A DNA stretch of 64,000 bases from Chaunax sp. Z400. Its lineage: Eukaryota > Chordata > Actinopteri > Lophiiformes > Chaunacidae. The notes beneath the pieces were generated by a model, which saw only the letters and a list, made by a program, of their open reading frames with translations, did no database searches and had not been told where the DNA came from. This document shows, piece by piece, positions 1-11,750 of this stretch (position 1 is its first letter; each line of letters begins with the position of its first letter). The position numbers and the translations under genes were made by a program. Location: positions 19,616,091-19,680,090 of the forward strand of contig CM075203.1 of the NCBI GenBank assembly GCA_037577475.1. Reading direction: 5' to 3'.

Positions 1-1470
1 TGGGTATTGACTGCATAAAGGCACTGTGCATCACTTTCCTAATCGCCCAAGAAAAAAGCACATACTGCCTGCAATGCCGTTATGTAAGGAGTCATCAAAC
101 ACTTTGATTGAATGGGAAAAATTTGTGTCCAAGGACACAGATGCCTCAGCTGTTGGAGAATAACCATAACCTCTGTGTTTGCAGAATAATAGCAGAATGA
201 CATGAAAATCACCTCAGTTCAGCGTGCCTAAAATGCCATCATTCTTTTTGCCAGGATGATGGGTTGCAAATGGTGTGAAAACACTAAGGTTTTACTCACT
301 GGATATATCATACCCCACTTCCTCTCCGGCTCTCAGACGAGACAACACTTCTAATGAACAGGATGAAGGCTGTGGAGCTGTTAGAGGCCACAGAGCTGAG
401 TCCTGTGCTGCAGAGATTGTCCGCTTTGCTCGACTGGGTGTTGTATCTCCACAAGACAATGGGTCAGTTGTCTCCTCTGTCTGTCTTCCTCGCCCCGCTG
501 TGGCTCCTTAAGTATTTAGAGCTGCTGACTTTTCTTCCTCTCCTCTCTTGTCTGTATGAGCGGGTCTAAAGCTCTGTCCTGTGTCAGCTCTCGCTCCTTG
601 TTTTTCATCTCTTGCTTTCATTGTCTGTCACCTCATCAGTGGAGGTAATAATACATTCAGATTCAACCACTGGTTGCAGATTCATCCATTTCCAAACAGG
701 CAGCCTCTTTGGCCTCTGTGCTGCAGTTTACACATTTGGCAGACAAGACCATACATGAAGTGGCTGCTATTTTACTTATTGTAGATGTTATTAGGAGGGA
801 ATGAAAAATTTCTTCTCATAAGATTTAGATAGGGGAGAAACAAAAGAGGAATCACAGCAAAATGTTTTTGGGTTTGTTCCTCCACCTTAGTGTAGACTAA
901 GAATCTACACAAACACACTCCTCCACCAGACACCAGAGGAGCTGGTTGGGTACAGTACTTTTAAGGGTACCAACCAAAGTACATTGGTACTACTGAGTAC
1001 TGATTTATGTTCAATTAATCTGTGATAAATACCAGCACCTGAATGAGAAAGTAACTTTGTTTGAGAAGGTAACTTATTGGTTCAAACCTTCAACCCTTTG
1101 ATGGTCCTATGGTGAGGACCTAACGGATGGACACATATTCCCTACGATCTCCCAGGTGTTCAGCTGAGTTGAAAAATGAACAGAGCAGGACAGTTTAACA
1201 GCTAGAGGGCCAAAGTATTAGTGTCTTTGTTAACTTTCTGTAAAAGAACAGGTTACACTCTATTCGTCTCTAATGATTAAACATATTATGATGTGTTTGT
1301 TGTTCCTTTGGGAGGAGTTACCCTCTGTGGGTTGAAGTATAATATCACAGTTGGTGTTCTCTTCATTAATAGTTGGCTATCAGGTATGTATGTGTTCTTG
1401 TTTTCAACTTTAGGAGCAGACCAGATGAAGTGAGGCAGTGTACACTGTTAACACCATGTTCTGTTGCTAG
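1..1470. other. no gene recognised; left edge, probably malate synthase intron DNA
   Basis: I see no exon with family similarity here. The malate synthase exon at 1471 starts in phase 1, so the gene continues to the left, and this stretch is most simply an intron or introns of it. Short open frames at 275-570 are not supported by similarity or splice sites. The sequence is otherwise plain, AT-leaning DNA. Confidence 0.4.
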
Positions 1471-4400
1471 GCCACTTCTTCTACAGAGGCCAGGTGGAAG
1501 ATTCAGCCACAGCAGAAATATCCAGATCTCAGGTGGGTTTAGGGTTAATGACCCAACTTCAGCTCGTCCCACATGTACAACAGAGGATCGACTTTAAACA
1601 TTTATCAACATTAGCAATGATTTACATCTAAATCTGATATGTAATGTAAACGTAATGATGCGCTCCCTCATTCTCAACCCCCAAAGATTTCCAAGAAATT
1701 ACTACAAAGCTCTCAGGGAGAGTTTGTCTCCCAAAACCTACAAATTGATTTTTTTATCACTACAACGCAGATTCCAAAAAAGTTGGGATGCTCTGTAAAA
1801 CATTAATAAAACAGAATGTGATAATGTACTAATCCTTTTTAACATTCAATTCAATTGAAAACAGCACAAAGACAACATATCTAAAGTTCTACATCATCAG
1901 CTTCATTGATTTTACTCTGAATTCTTTAAGCAACATGTCTCCAAAAACTTGGAGCAGGACAGCAAACCACCTGATTGGTCCATTCCACAGGTAAAGAGGT
2001 TCATTAATAACAGGTGACAGGATCATGAAAGAGTATGACAGGTGTGTCTGTGTGTGTGCGTCAGGTGTGGCAGTGGCTCCGTCACCAGACTCAGCTGGAG
2101 GACGACAGCAGGGTGGTGAGCCGACGGCTGGTAACTGACTTCACCAGGGAGGTGATGATGGAGCTCAGGGCTCTCTGTCCCTCTGTCAGGTGAGCAGACA
2201 CCTTCAGAGCGATGAAGACATGCATCAGTGGTGCTGGAATAAAACTATATGTTCTCCCTACACTTAGATCTGCTCTCTACTGTTTGTTCTACATCCCTCC
2301 ATCTCTTTGAGAAATGCCTGTTCTACTTCATCCTGTCTGACTGCCAGAGGCGGTGCTTCAAGCACTGGATGGTTCCATCTCGCACATGTGCAGGTCGAGT
2401 AATTATGTCAACAAAGTCACCCGTGACCCCTGGATGACCCGAGAGAGTCTATATCTTCTGGTTTCACCAGAGGATCTGTTTCTTCTATCTTCTCCCAATT
2501 GCAGATTCATGATAGCAGGTGAATATTTGTTACCCATATTTTGATCGGCTCGTCGCTTGTAGCTTTGTAGCCCGAGGGTTGGTGCTTCGAGTGTTTCCTC
2601 GTCCACCAGAGGCTGCTGCTGTGTGGCTATGGTGTTTTCGCTTAAAGCTAGCAGTAATTGTGGACACTGGCTCGTGTTTTGGCTGCTCGGATTGATTACT
2701 ATGTAGTGTAAATATGTTATGTTATGCACTCATAATTTTGGGGCACCACCTTCAAATGAAGGAAATAATTAGATATTTAATCAGTCTAATTCTCTGTAAA
2801 GGTAGGGAGTTCTACCCAACACATTGATTCGTACCTCTGAAGAAAGAAATATATGTCGACAACAACGTAATAATGAATGGAATTTACTACTGTTTATCAT
2901 AAACAAAGATTAAATGTATAGAAGAAAAACACATTCACAATCTATGGTTAAGTGAGATGATTATCTAAAAGACTTTAAGATCAATATGAGCTGACTGGTG
3001 GGAAAAGAGACGTATGGATGAACAAAACAGAACAACTATTGAATGTAATAACCTGCTTATCCTAATTTTAGGGTTAAAATTTCGACACCAACTCTGTACA
3101 AACATGCTGTGAATGCACTGGCTTGGGCTCTCAGCACTGGATCCTCTGGGCCGTTGTGATTTCTCCCGGGGCACAGCGTCCGACACAGCGGAGCTTGCTG
3201 GACACTGTAGTGAAGGGAGATTCTCAGCAGCGTCGTTAGGTTAGGAGGTGCAGGGTCACTTGGCTGACCCGGGTGAAGAGCGGAACCTGGCGCTGAGGTT
3301 TGGTAAGTCGGCTGGTGATCAGACTCACTGCCGATTCAGTAATGGCTGGGATGTTGATATTCGGAGTTGGACGTGGATAGTTCGGTTGTCTCAACAAACT
3401 TGTTAAAAAGTCATGCAAAAATTGATGATGGCCAGTCAACGTTAGTTACAAGGCTATTAAACAAAATCTGTCAAGTCTTTGGCACTTGATTTGAATTTAA
3501 AGAATGATGAGCTGAAAATCAGGAACAGAAACTTGGAACAATATAAGAAAAACTTGGAACAAAGAGTTAAAGAAAGTTAAACGAAGAAGGTGGTCCACAG
3601 GTGCTGGTCAGACCCAAGGTCTCTCTTCCATCACACTAGTGACAGCAGAGCTCTGACGGCTATGCACAATGCAGGTGGCTACGGCTTGGACCGGTTAGCC
3701 TCGGTTGAGCCTCCTATTGCCGCACTTATTGTCTCCCCAGATGAGGCTTGAGGCCTGACGTGCGCTGCCCCCGGCCACAGTGCCGGATTACAGATGACCT
3801 CCTGACCAGGACTTACAACATTGCTGCCTGTATGTGACGCGTTGGCAATTCGCTGTTACACCTGATACTGGCTCTGTCACAAAGGATTCGGGTTCGGATT
3901 CTTCAGCCCAGACCCTCTGTGACGCTTCGCTGCAGGCCTTTGCATTCATGGCCAGGGAGCTAGGCAGGTCCACTGTAACACTGGCATGTCGCCAGGTCTG
4001 GTTGGTGCAGTCCCCCCTGTCAGAGGTGTGTCTGCGAACCCTCCGCTCTCTCCCAGGAGTACCAGGCCAGACGTTTGGACCAGCCAGTGTACAGGCTGAC
4101 CTGTACACTTTGGGGGTGGCAACCACTTTACAGTCGTGAGGCCAGCGCTATTCAACTCCAGATGTCCTGCACCATCGTGCTTCGGCATGGTTGTTACTTC
4201 AGGTGCCAAGAGGCCCGGTGCCCAATCGCTGCTCCTCCAGGGCCCCTAGGGGGAAGGGGATAGGACCTGAACCTTGGGCTGGCTGTCGAGTGCTTTTCTC
4301 AGCAGCACCTCAGCTACTGGGAAGAGCAGACCACAGACCCTTGGGTGGTGTCTATGCTGTCCAAGGGGTACACACTACAATTCCGACGCCGGCCCCCAAT

Positions 4401-7400
4401 CTTTAGCGGGATCAAACTTACTGTGGTCAAGGATTCCGCAAAATCCCTCGTCCTGAGCCAGGAGGTCGCCACCCTTCTTGGAAAAGGCATTATCGAGGTC
4501 GTAGACCAGGATTACAGCTCAAGGGGTTCTACTCGATTTATTTTATAGTACCAAAGAAGGACTGCGGGTTTCACCCTATCCTGGCCTTAAGAGGGCTGAA
4601 CTGATTCCTCAAGATTTTTCCCTTCCACATGCTACGCGTGGCGGATGTCCTCCAGACAGTAGCACATGGGCACTGGTTTGTATCAGTGGACCTGATGCAT
4701 GCACATTTTAATGTCCCCATTGCTCAACATCACAGACGGTTCCTCCACTGTGCCTTTATGGGAAGAGTGTATCAATTCAGGTTCTTCCATTTGGGCTGTT
4801 CCTAGCTCCACAAATATTTACAAGTGACCATTACAAGCCAGAAGTGTGAAAATCCTGCCGTATTTGGACAACTGGTTGATCGTCTCCCCAACTTTGGAGC
4901 AGGCTGTGAGGGACACAGCTGCTCTCCTCAGCCATGTGAACCGGCTTGGCCTTGCAGTCAATTATACCAAGAGCAATGTTACACCCAGTCAGGTTACGGG
5001 TTACCTGGGGCTGGTGCTTGACTCTTTATCAATGAGAGCCTCCCTTTCTCCAAAGCATGTGGCTACCATTCTGCAGCTCTTTGCCTTTGAGGCAACAACC
5101 CACTGCCCCCTTTGGTTCTCCTTGATGAAGATGACCAGCCCCCTAGGACAGGACGCTGTGGCTCATGCTTGGCCAGATAGCCTACTCCATGCGTTTCCCC
5201 CGCTTCCACTTATAGTGGCAATGCTGGACAGAGTCCAGCATGGCGGTCACAGTTTACTTCTGGTGGCTCCACATTGGCCGGGATGGCCGTGGTTCCCTTC
5301 GTTGTTCTGTCTCAGGTCGACGGGCGCATATGGCACCCGAATCCAAGTCATCTGCGACTGTGCGTGTGGCCTCTGAAGGCCAGGACCCAATCTTGGCATT
5401 CTGTGACTAGTAAGTGATCCATACAATCTTGAGCTCAAGAGCACCCTCCACTAGGTTGCTCTATGCTAACAGGTGGAAGTTGTTTTTGCAGTGGTGCGAG
5501 GCACATGAGGAAATCCCAGACACATGTTCGGTGGCTGTAATACTGCGTTATCTCTGCTGGACATCTGAGGGTTGATAATTAGACTGTGTGGTCTCACTGT
5601 TTGATTAAGCGGTTCCTGAAGGGAGCCCAGAGGCTTCAAATGCCACAGGCCCACAAAATGCCATCGAGGGACTTACAGATAGTGCTGAGGTCCCTGTGGC
5701 TACCCCCATCTGAGCCACTGGGGCAGGCAGGATTGAAGTGGCTGTCTATGAAGACGGCGTTCCTTCTTGCCGTAACATCAGCAAAACTGATGGGAGAGCT
5801 CAAGATGGGTCAAGAGTCACTCTCTGGCCAAGTCCATCATTCCTGCCCAAGCAATTGTCTCCCCATCACATGAACCAATCCATTGAGTTGGCAGCTTTAG
5901 ATCCCCCAGGCTCACCAGGGGGGGCCAGACAGACCACCAGACCTGTTGTGCCCGGTACGACAGAGACAGACAACCTCTTCATCTGCTATGGAGGCTGCAG
6001 GAAGGGGGCTGCACTGTCAATGCAGAAACTCTCTCATTGGGTTGTGGATGTGGTCTTGCATTCTTATAAAGCACAGGGGCTCCCTGTGCCTCGGAATATT
6101 AAGTGCCACTCTACCAGGAGTATGGCTACATCATAGGCTGCCTTGAGGGGGGTTCCTCTACAAGACATTTGCACCACTATTACCTGGTCCTCATCATGCA
6201 CCCTTGCTCGGTTCTACAGGGTAAATGTTGCTCCTCATCCTGTGGCAACGGCCGTCTTGTCGACGGCTCCGAGCTCTTAAATTCGTGAGCATTCTTCGTG
6301 ACCTTTCTGATACAAGTCATCCAGTGCTTGAAGCACCGTCTCTGGCAGTCAGGAAGGATGAAATAGAACGAGTTATGCATGTAACTACAGTTCCATAAGT
6401 CCTTGATGACCGCCAAAGCGTTCAGTCACTCAGAATCCTCGTGTCCTCGCAAGAAGATTCTGCAGGAACAGATCCTCTGACCACACCGGAAGATATAGAC
6501 TCTCTCGGGTCATCCAGGGGTCACGGGTGACTTTGTTGATATAATTACTTGACCTGCACATGCGCGAGATGGAACCATCCAGGATTCATAGAACCGTAGT
6601 TACATACGTAACTCTTGTTTTATAGTTGGATTTCCTCCCCAGTGCCCCTACAGATACCAGTCAGGATACTGGTCTTCAGCTGTAGATTATAGCTACATAC
6701 ATATTTCTTTTTTTTAACACTAGATTTATTGAATTTTACTTTCATAATACAATAAAACCATATACATACCATAAAACAATATGTTTACAAATACATTAAT
6801 TAAATATAGATGGTAATATCTAAATAAAATAAATAAAAATATGGACATTGTGACATAACACTCGCAACCTACAGCAATTCATCTCATCACACCGTGTTGT
6901 TTAAGAAACTCCAATAGATGTTTCCACACATTTTTAATTTCCTCTGCTCTACGTCTGGTTACAGTCTCAGTCTCTCCAATACAATACAAGATGCCATCTC
7001 CTTCATCCATACACTTATTGGAGGTATCTCCATTTTTCTTCAAGATTCTCCTGACCTGCAGGGTTCCAAAGTCAATTAAAGTTGACTGCTCTAAGCTAAC
7101 GGTAAAGTTCTCTGGATAGATACCTAGAATGCACAATTTTGCTTGGTGATGCACCTTCAAACCAACAATATCTGAAATAATATCAAAGATTGCTTTCCAG
7201 TATTTTGTACCATTCAACATTTCCAAACACAATGGAGCAGTTTAACTCATGTATCTGGAATGTCAGGGGACCAACAGTTCAATTTTTCTGGGGTAATATA
7301 GGTTCTCATCAACCATTTGTATTGTAGTAGCTTCATCCGGGTATTAATCGGTTGTTTTTGGTCCTTTAAACATGCCATCTCCCAATCAGAGTATTGCATG

Positions 7401-7950
7401 TTCTCCACATACATTATTTCAAATTCTTTTTTTAACTGTTCCCATCAGGTCGGCACAGGGTGAGTCTGAATGGTTGTTTGTCTTTCTATGTGGTCCAGTG
7501 ATGAACTGGTGACTTGTCCAGGGTGAACCCCGGCTCCCGCCCAAAGTCAGCTGGGATAGGCTCCGGCCCCCCACAACCCTACACAGGATAAGCGGTTACA
7601 GAAACTGAACTGTTCCCAGCAAAGTTGTACAATAGCTTGTTTGGCACAATGCTGTGAAGCACATTAAAGTTAAAGACCAGTAAATCACTATAGGACCAGT
7701 TAACATCAGCAGGTCAGTACTCATTCATTTATAGACCAACTGTTTCATCCGTCATGTGTCTCTGTCTGTCATGTTCAGGGCTAAACAGAGGTTACACACA
7801 GCAGCAGACATGTTCCTGGAGGTGGTCCTGAGGAGAGATTTTCCAGAGTTCATCACTACCTACCTGAACCAGGACCACACCTTTCTCAGCTCCCACAGCT
7901 CTAGACAGGTGGAGGCTGTGGACGCAGACATGCACCGATCCAAACTGTGA
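1471..7950 (+). CDS. malate synthase, peroxisomal, last three exons (5' part outside the window)
   Basis: Malate synthase condenses glyoxylate with acetyl-CoA to make malate (glyoxylate cycle), normally in peroxisomes. Seen: exon 1471-1532 encodes GHFFYRGQVEDSATAEISRS plus Q, which contains the family block EDxATAEISR. Exon 2065-2189 begins VWQWLRHQTQLEDD, matching the family block VWQW-hh-LEDG. Exon 7779-7950 encodes a helical tail with DFPEFITTYL and ends in SKL before TGA, a type 1 peroxisomal targeting signal. Acceptors (gttgctag, gcgtcag, atgttcag) and donors (gtgggt, gtgagc) are canonical. Phases join correctly (phase 1, 0, 2), and no stop or frameshift is visible. The last intron (2190-7778) was enlarged by a DIRS-like and an L1-like element. 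The catalytic barrel lies left of the window. Family identity rests on the C-terminal blocks and the SKL end. The gene is absent from placental mammals but known in fish. Confidence 0.85.
1754..2045. repeat. dispersed non-autonomous DNA repeat in a malate synthase intron
   Basis: It starts with the phrase cagattccaaaaaagttggg, which I recognise from a very common interspersed repeat of fish genomes, probably a non-autonomous DNA transposon. The boundaries are estimates. It ends just before the acceptor of the exon at 2065. No coding capacity is seen. Confidence 0.45.
4345..5160 (+). pseudogene. DIRS-1-like reverse transcriptase remnant
   Basis: Fragments in several frames match the DIRS reverse transcriptase. 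The order is: FRRRPPIFSGI near 4380, a palm block reading VSVDLMHAHFNVPIAQHHRR near 4678, then YLDNWLIVSP near 4861 at the place of the catalytic YxDD-type motif (here Y-L-D-N, so the second D is changed). NRLGLAVNYTKSNVTPSQ follows near 4940. Frame changes near 4540-4610 and 4805 break the reading frame. The element cannot make this enzyme. Confidence 0.75.
5470..6280 (+). pseudogene. DIRS-1-like tyrosine recombinase remnant
   Basis: Pieces of the YR integrase are visible: KRFLKGAQRLQMPQ near 5608, then DNLFICYGGCRKGAALSMQK near 5968, then KCHSTRSMATS near 6100, which carries the H-x-x-R catalytic pair. A possible catalytic tyrosine lies in ARFYRV near 6210. An in-frame TAG follows MATS, and at least one frame change occurs between 5850 and 5950. 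The order after the reverse transcriptase fits DIRS organisation. Confidence 0.7.
6690..7445 (-). mobile_element. L1/Tx1-like LINE, 3' end of ORF2, truncated
   Basis: On the minus strand the sequence reads RMKLLQYKWLMRTYITPEKL (near 7345-7285), typical of the L1/Tx1 ORF2 C-terminal region. It continues through KLCILGIYPENFT and LIDFGTLQVRRIL (7232-6879) and ends in FLKQHGVMR before a stop. A frame interruption lies near 7233-7250. AT-rich DNA follows at 6700-6870 and may be the old tail. The element is 5' truncated and inserted opposite to malate synthase. Confidence 0.65.
7490..7605 (-). repeat. dispersed fish repeat (same family as 63105-63410)
   Basis: Reading the minus strand, it contains the phrases 'cctacacaggataagcgg' and 'tcagctgggataggctcc' (complement side) and 'ccctggacaagtcacc', the hallmark words of a very common fish interspersed repeat. 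A longer + strand copy is at about 63105-63410. It lies about 170 bases before the last malate synthase exon. Confidence 0.6.
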
Positions 7951-8139
7951 AGGCCGAAGGATGGCTTCAAGCTCTCTACATTCAGAGACATCACTTACAT
8001 TAGTTTAATTATCGCTGTTTACTTGAGAGATTTAATCTGAAGAGTCAGTTGAAGAAAATCAGATGGTTTATGAAAATAATCCTTAATTGCAGACGTGTAA
8101 GAAAATGTGTGTGGGTTATAGTGGTCTCCTTTGAAGAAG

Positions 8140-8836
8140 CAGCTGTGGGTTTAAAGGTCTTATACTGGTGCAGCTGTGGGTTTGAAGGTCTGATACTGGT
8201 GCAGCTGTGGGTTTGAAGGTCTGATACTGGTGCAGCTGTGGGTTTGAAGGTCTGATACTGGTGCAGCTGTGGGTTTGAAGGTCTGATACTGGTGCAGCTG
8301 TGGGTTTGAAGGTCTGATACTGGTGCAGCTGTGGGTATGAAGGTCTGATACTGGTGCAGCTGTGGGTTTGAAGGTCTGGACACCGGTGCAGCTGTGGGTT
8401 TGAAGGTCTGATACTGGTGCAGCTGTGGGTTTGAAGGTCTGGACACCGGTGCAGCTGTGGGTTTGAAGGTCTGATACTGGTGCAGCTGTGGGTTTGAAGG
8501 TCTGATGCTGGTGCAGCTGTGGGTTTGAAGGTCTGATACTGGTGCAGCTGTGGGTTTGAAGGTCTGGACACTGGTGCAGCTGTGGGTTTGAAGGTCTGGA
8601 CACCGGTGCAGCTGTGGGTTTGAAGGTCTGATACTGGTACAGCTGTGGGTTTGAAGGTCTGATACTGGTGCAGCTGTGGGTTTGAAAGTCTGATACTGGT
8701 GCAGCTGTGGGTTTGAAGGTCTGATACTGGTGCAGCTGTGGGTTTGAAGGTCTGCTACTGGTGCAGCTGTGGGTTTGAAGGTCTGATACTGGTGCAGCTG
8801 TGGGTTTGAAGGTCTGATACTGGTGCAGCTGTGGGT
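8140..8836. repeat. 31-bp minisatellite, about 22 units
   Basis: The unit is 31 bases, built around 'gcagctgtgggtttgaag' plus 'gtctgatactgg'. A 32-base variant has 'gtctggacaccgg' in place of the second part and occurs in several units. The unit has no stop on the minus strand in several frames, so long open frames run across it, but these are repeat artefacts. It begins about 190 bases after the malate synthase stop codon. Confidence 0.95.
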
Positions 8837-9181
8837 GCCAAAAGATTTGCATATTTACATATAAAATAAAGAAATTAAATGAATGAAGTTCATTAGTGTC
8901 CTTTCAGTGTTTCTTCATAAAGGTGGACTAACCTGACTTATACAACCACCTTACTGAATCTCCAGGTGATGTATTTCTGATGTCTGTCACTTTTTCTGTT
9001 TTTATTGTTTTCCTCATCTGTCCATTGTAACGTTACAGTAAACTAATTACATGAAATAGTCTGAGCTGAGAGATGAAGTCTGTCAGCTCATTTCATGTGA
9101 AATATTAAGATTAAAATCCTCTGTGCTCCAGGCGGTCTGTAGAGTGGACGTACTGTTAAACCATATTTCATTCTAAGATCA
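8837..9181. other. no feature recognised
   Basis: AT-rich unique-looking DNA between the minisatellite and the Harbinger left end. I see no exon, RNA gene or repeat I can name. Confidence 0.4.
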
Positions 9182-9920
9182 GGGGCCTCATTTATAAACG
9201 CTATGTACGCACGAAAGAAGGCCACGCCGCTTTCTCCGCAATCCGTGGGATTTATAAAAAGCAAACTTGACGGGAGAATGTTTGGTCCTCCACGGTAACT
9301 CTGACCCATCCGTAAGCACAGAAATGGAGAAACTGGGAAACTACGACTCAGGTGGTGAAAGGATGAAACGGAGAAACGGAGTGTGAAATTAATACCAGTG
9401 TGTGAAATAAATCCAAATATAACCACTCGAACCCAAAAAATAATTAATTAAACAGATGTTTGATTGATCCTCCCTGGAGAATAAATTCAAACAGATATAT
9501 CTGTCATTGCAAACGAACATATCAAACAATATTTATATGTTACTGAAATTCATTCGCAAATAAAAAAGTAAACCGTCGGTCAAAAGACGGAAGTCTTTTT
9601 CGATGCCAAATTCCGATGCAAATGCACAGTTTCATTTCTTGGTATTATATAGACTATAGTATATTTTTGTTTCAGAGTAGGCTCACTTGTTATGACTCTT
9701 ACTTTGATTTATCTCTAAGTTTTAAATGTGTTTTGTGTAGTGGGCTTTGTAACCGTGCTTTGACAGCCTGTATACCAATAATCATTATTAACCATTTAAC
9801 ATGTCACACAGAACTGTTTGTCATTTACAATACGGATAATTCCCACACCTGTAGCTTTTTAGGTTCTATAAAATAGTTGGGTATAAAAAGGAGTCTTATC
9901 ACAATGCGTAATGACTCACA

Positions 9921-10515
9921 ATGGCTGATTTGGCACTGTTGGAAGATGTGGCGAACGGATGACTTCAAAGGGAGCGATTCTTCAGGGACCATCAGGACCT
10001 TCTGGCCAATGATGACGAGCGGTCCTCTTGGATCTCTGGGCTGCACTGGGCCCAGCATTACAGCGACGCACCCCCAGGAACCATCCCGTGCAGCCCAAAT
10101 TCAAATCCTGTCAACCCTCGGATTTCTGGCAACCGCCACTTTTCAGAGGGAGCTGACAGGTCAGGGATATCCCAGCCAACCTTCAGCCGTGTTATGCCAG
10201 AAGTCTTAGCTGGTATAATTGGTTTGTCGCACCTGTACATAGTTTCCTTACAGGGTGAACAGGCAAAAAAAAAAGCGCAATTTGCAGCTATTGACTGCAC
10301 GCATGTTGCTATAAGCGCCCGAGTGAAAACGAATTTGCGCTCATCAAGCGCCAACATTTTAATTCAATCAATGTCCAAATCATATGTGATGCGGACATGT
10401 TACTCACAGATGTAGTGGCTTGGTGGCCTGGGTCAACCCAGGATTCATTTATATTGAGACACAGTGTTGGGCTCAACCTTGATGCTGGAGCTGTGCGTGT
10501 TGGATGGCTTCTAGG
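9921..10515 (+). pseudogene. Harbinger transposase remnant
   Basis: Family blocks are recognisable: MADLALLEDV-like start near 9922, QILSTLGFLATATFQRELT near 10096, PEVLAGIIGLSHLYIV near 10195, AIDCTHVAI near 10288 (GAIDGTH-type block with the first catalytic D), and near 10420 an in-frame WPGSTQDSFI-type block. Several frame changes and losses between blocks leave no full reading frame. It would have cut and pasted the element together with the Myb-like partner. Confidence 0.7.
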
Positions 10516-10864
10516 TAAGAATAATCAATGTAAAAATCTTAGACATGTTATCTTTTCACTGTTGTAGTTGTCTATCCTGTTCAATAACCTAGGATACTCC
10601 CCGAAAACGTGTGCAACATTGTGAGGGCGTTGTGAAGCACAGATGAAGAATGTGCCATTACCCCCCATGGTCGCGTTGGCCCGGACCCTGACCCCTTTCC
10701 CCCAAACATTTGAGGCAAACGCTGGTGCCATGCTGTTAATGTGATGCATCTGTTGTAAAAAAGATGACACGAAGCATGGAAATGACTATTTATTTGCCAC
10801 TTTTTGTAAATAGAGTCCAATTCTGTGTGCACAAATGTGTTAACACAACCTTAATGTATCTGGT

Positions 10865-11292
10865 TTACACTCGTTTAAAACAAATGAATACAATCTTCCT
10901 ACCTGAGTCATGCCATCCGCCCTGCATGGAATCTGTGTCCTCCTCCGCCTCCGTCACAACTCCACTCAGGAGAGATTCCCTTTGGTGTGAGCTCACACTG
11001 ATTGGTGTGAGCTCCAGTTTCCCGACTCCAACCCCCGTGGGACACACACTCCGCCGGTGTAACGCGATGCGCTTCTTTGCATTGACTTTCAGGTGGGACC
11101 TCTTCTTTTTGACCTCTGCCATAGTCCGACCTTCTGAGGCAGCAGCATTAACGGCTCCGGTCACTTACTACCATTGTGAGGTCTTTTTGGTGCTTGTTGC
11201 TCCAGCAGAGTGTCCTCCAAAGAGTGTTGCCTTTCTTGTTTCCACCACTCCGACAAGAACTTCAGCTTCACAATGTGTGAAGTTTCTTTTTT
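10865..11292 (-). pseudogene. Harbinger Myb/SANT-like DNA-binding protein remnant
   Basis: On the minus strand, NFTHCEAEVLVGVVETRKAT (near 11275) is followed by LFGGHSAG, then two stops near 11180. MAEVKKKRSHLKVNAKKRIA follows (near 11115), then SLLSGVVTEAEEDTD. This is the trihelix/Myb-like second protein of Harbinger elements, which helps the transposase enter the nucleus and bind the ends. The stop pair and substitution of a conserved W (here KKKRSHLKV where KKKWSDIKV is usual) mark it as dead. Confidence 0.65.
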
Positions 11293-11685
11293 TTTTGCCC
11301 GTTTCCCCGTGATGCTCCTAATTAATTCAGTAATCATGAATATTAATCAGGGCCGTTTCACTGGCTTTGTATAGGCAACTGTGGGCGTGCCATGCAGGTC
11401 GCACAGGTGCGCCACAGTTAGAGAAGTTAGTGATTTATAAAGGGAAATCAGCGTACGACGTGCATGCGCACTGTTTTATAAATCAGGATATTTTTGTGCG
11501 CACGCAAATCGTATGTTTGTCCATACACCACCTTCTGACGCCAATCCTAACTCACACAGCAGAGTGTGAGTTAGAGGTTCTCATCACCGTAAACCTGTTT
11601 TGTTTGGAGGGCTTAGCAGTGGAATATCAAATAAAAGGAAACAGGCTGAAGGTATTGGGTAATACTGTAGACTGACATGCTGTCT

Positions 11686-11750
11686 AGCCAATCAGAGAGC
11701 TAGAATTAGTAGCTACGGTGTCACAGTTTGAGTGATCAACAAGGTTGGTT
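11686..11750 (+). repeat. 65-bp block shared, inverted, with 32067-32131
   Basis: This block beginning 'agccaatcagagagctagaa' is the reverse complement of 32067-32131 with one difference that I can see in 65 bases. It lies in the DNA apparently inserted into the Harbinger element. The pair shows a dispersed repeat of recent spread whose full limits I cannot define. Confidence 0.7.

Larger units (their letters stand above)
2318..6590 (+). mobile_element. DIRS-1-like tyrosine-recombinase retroelement, degenerate, in the last malate synthase intron
   Basis: The left end (about 2318-2490) reappears in reverse complement at the right as two blocks, about 6320-6372 and 6465-6587. This split inverted-repeat arrangement (terminal repeats plus internal complementary region) is typical of DIRS elements. 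Between the ends are a possible capsid-like region, a reverse transcriptase/RNase H remnant and a tyrosine recombinase remnant in the same direction. Many frameshifts and stops make it non-autonomous. It lies in the intron in the same orientation as the host gene. Confidence 0.8.

Noticed and set aside
3788..4140. Paired ~100-codon frames on both strands
   Set aside because: They lie in the DIRS element; at most a decayed capsid-like region, too weak to name as a gene.
8140..8836. CRISPR-like regular repeat
   Set aside because: The units are contiguous with no unique spacers, and the DNA is vertebrate; it is a minisatellite.
8045..8852. Open frames of up to 230 codons across the 31-base repeat
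   Set aside because: Minisatellite artefact; no family, no splice sites.
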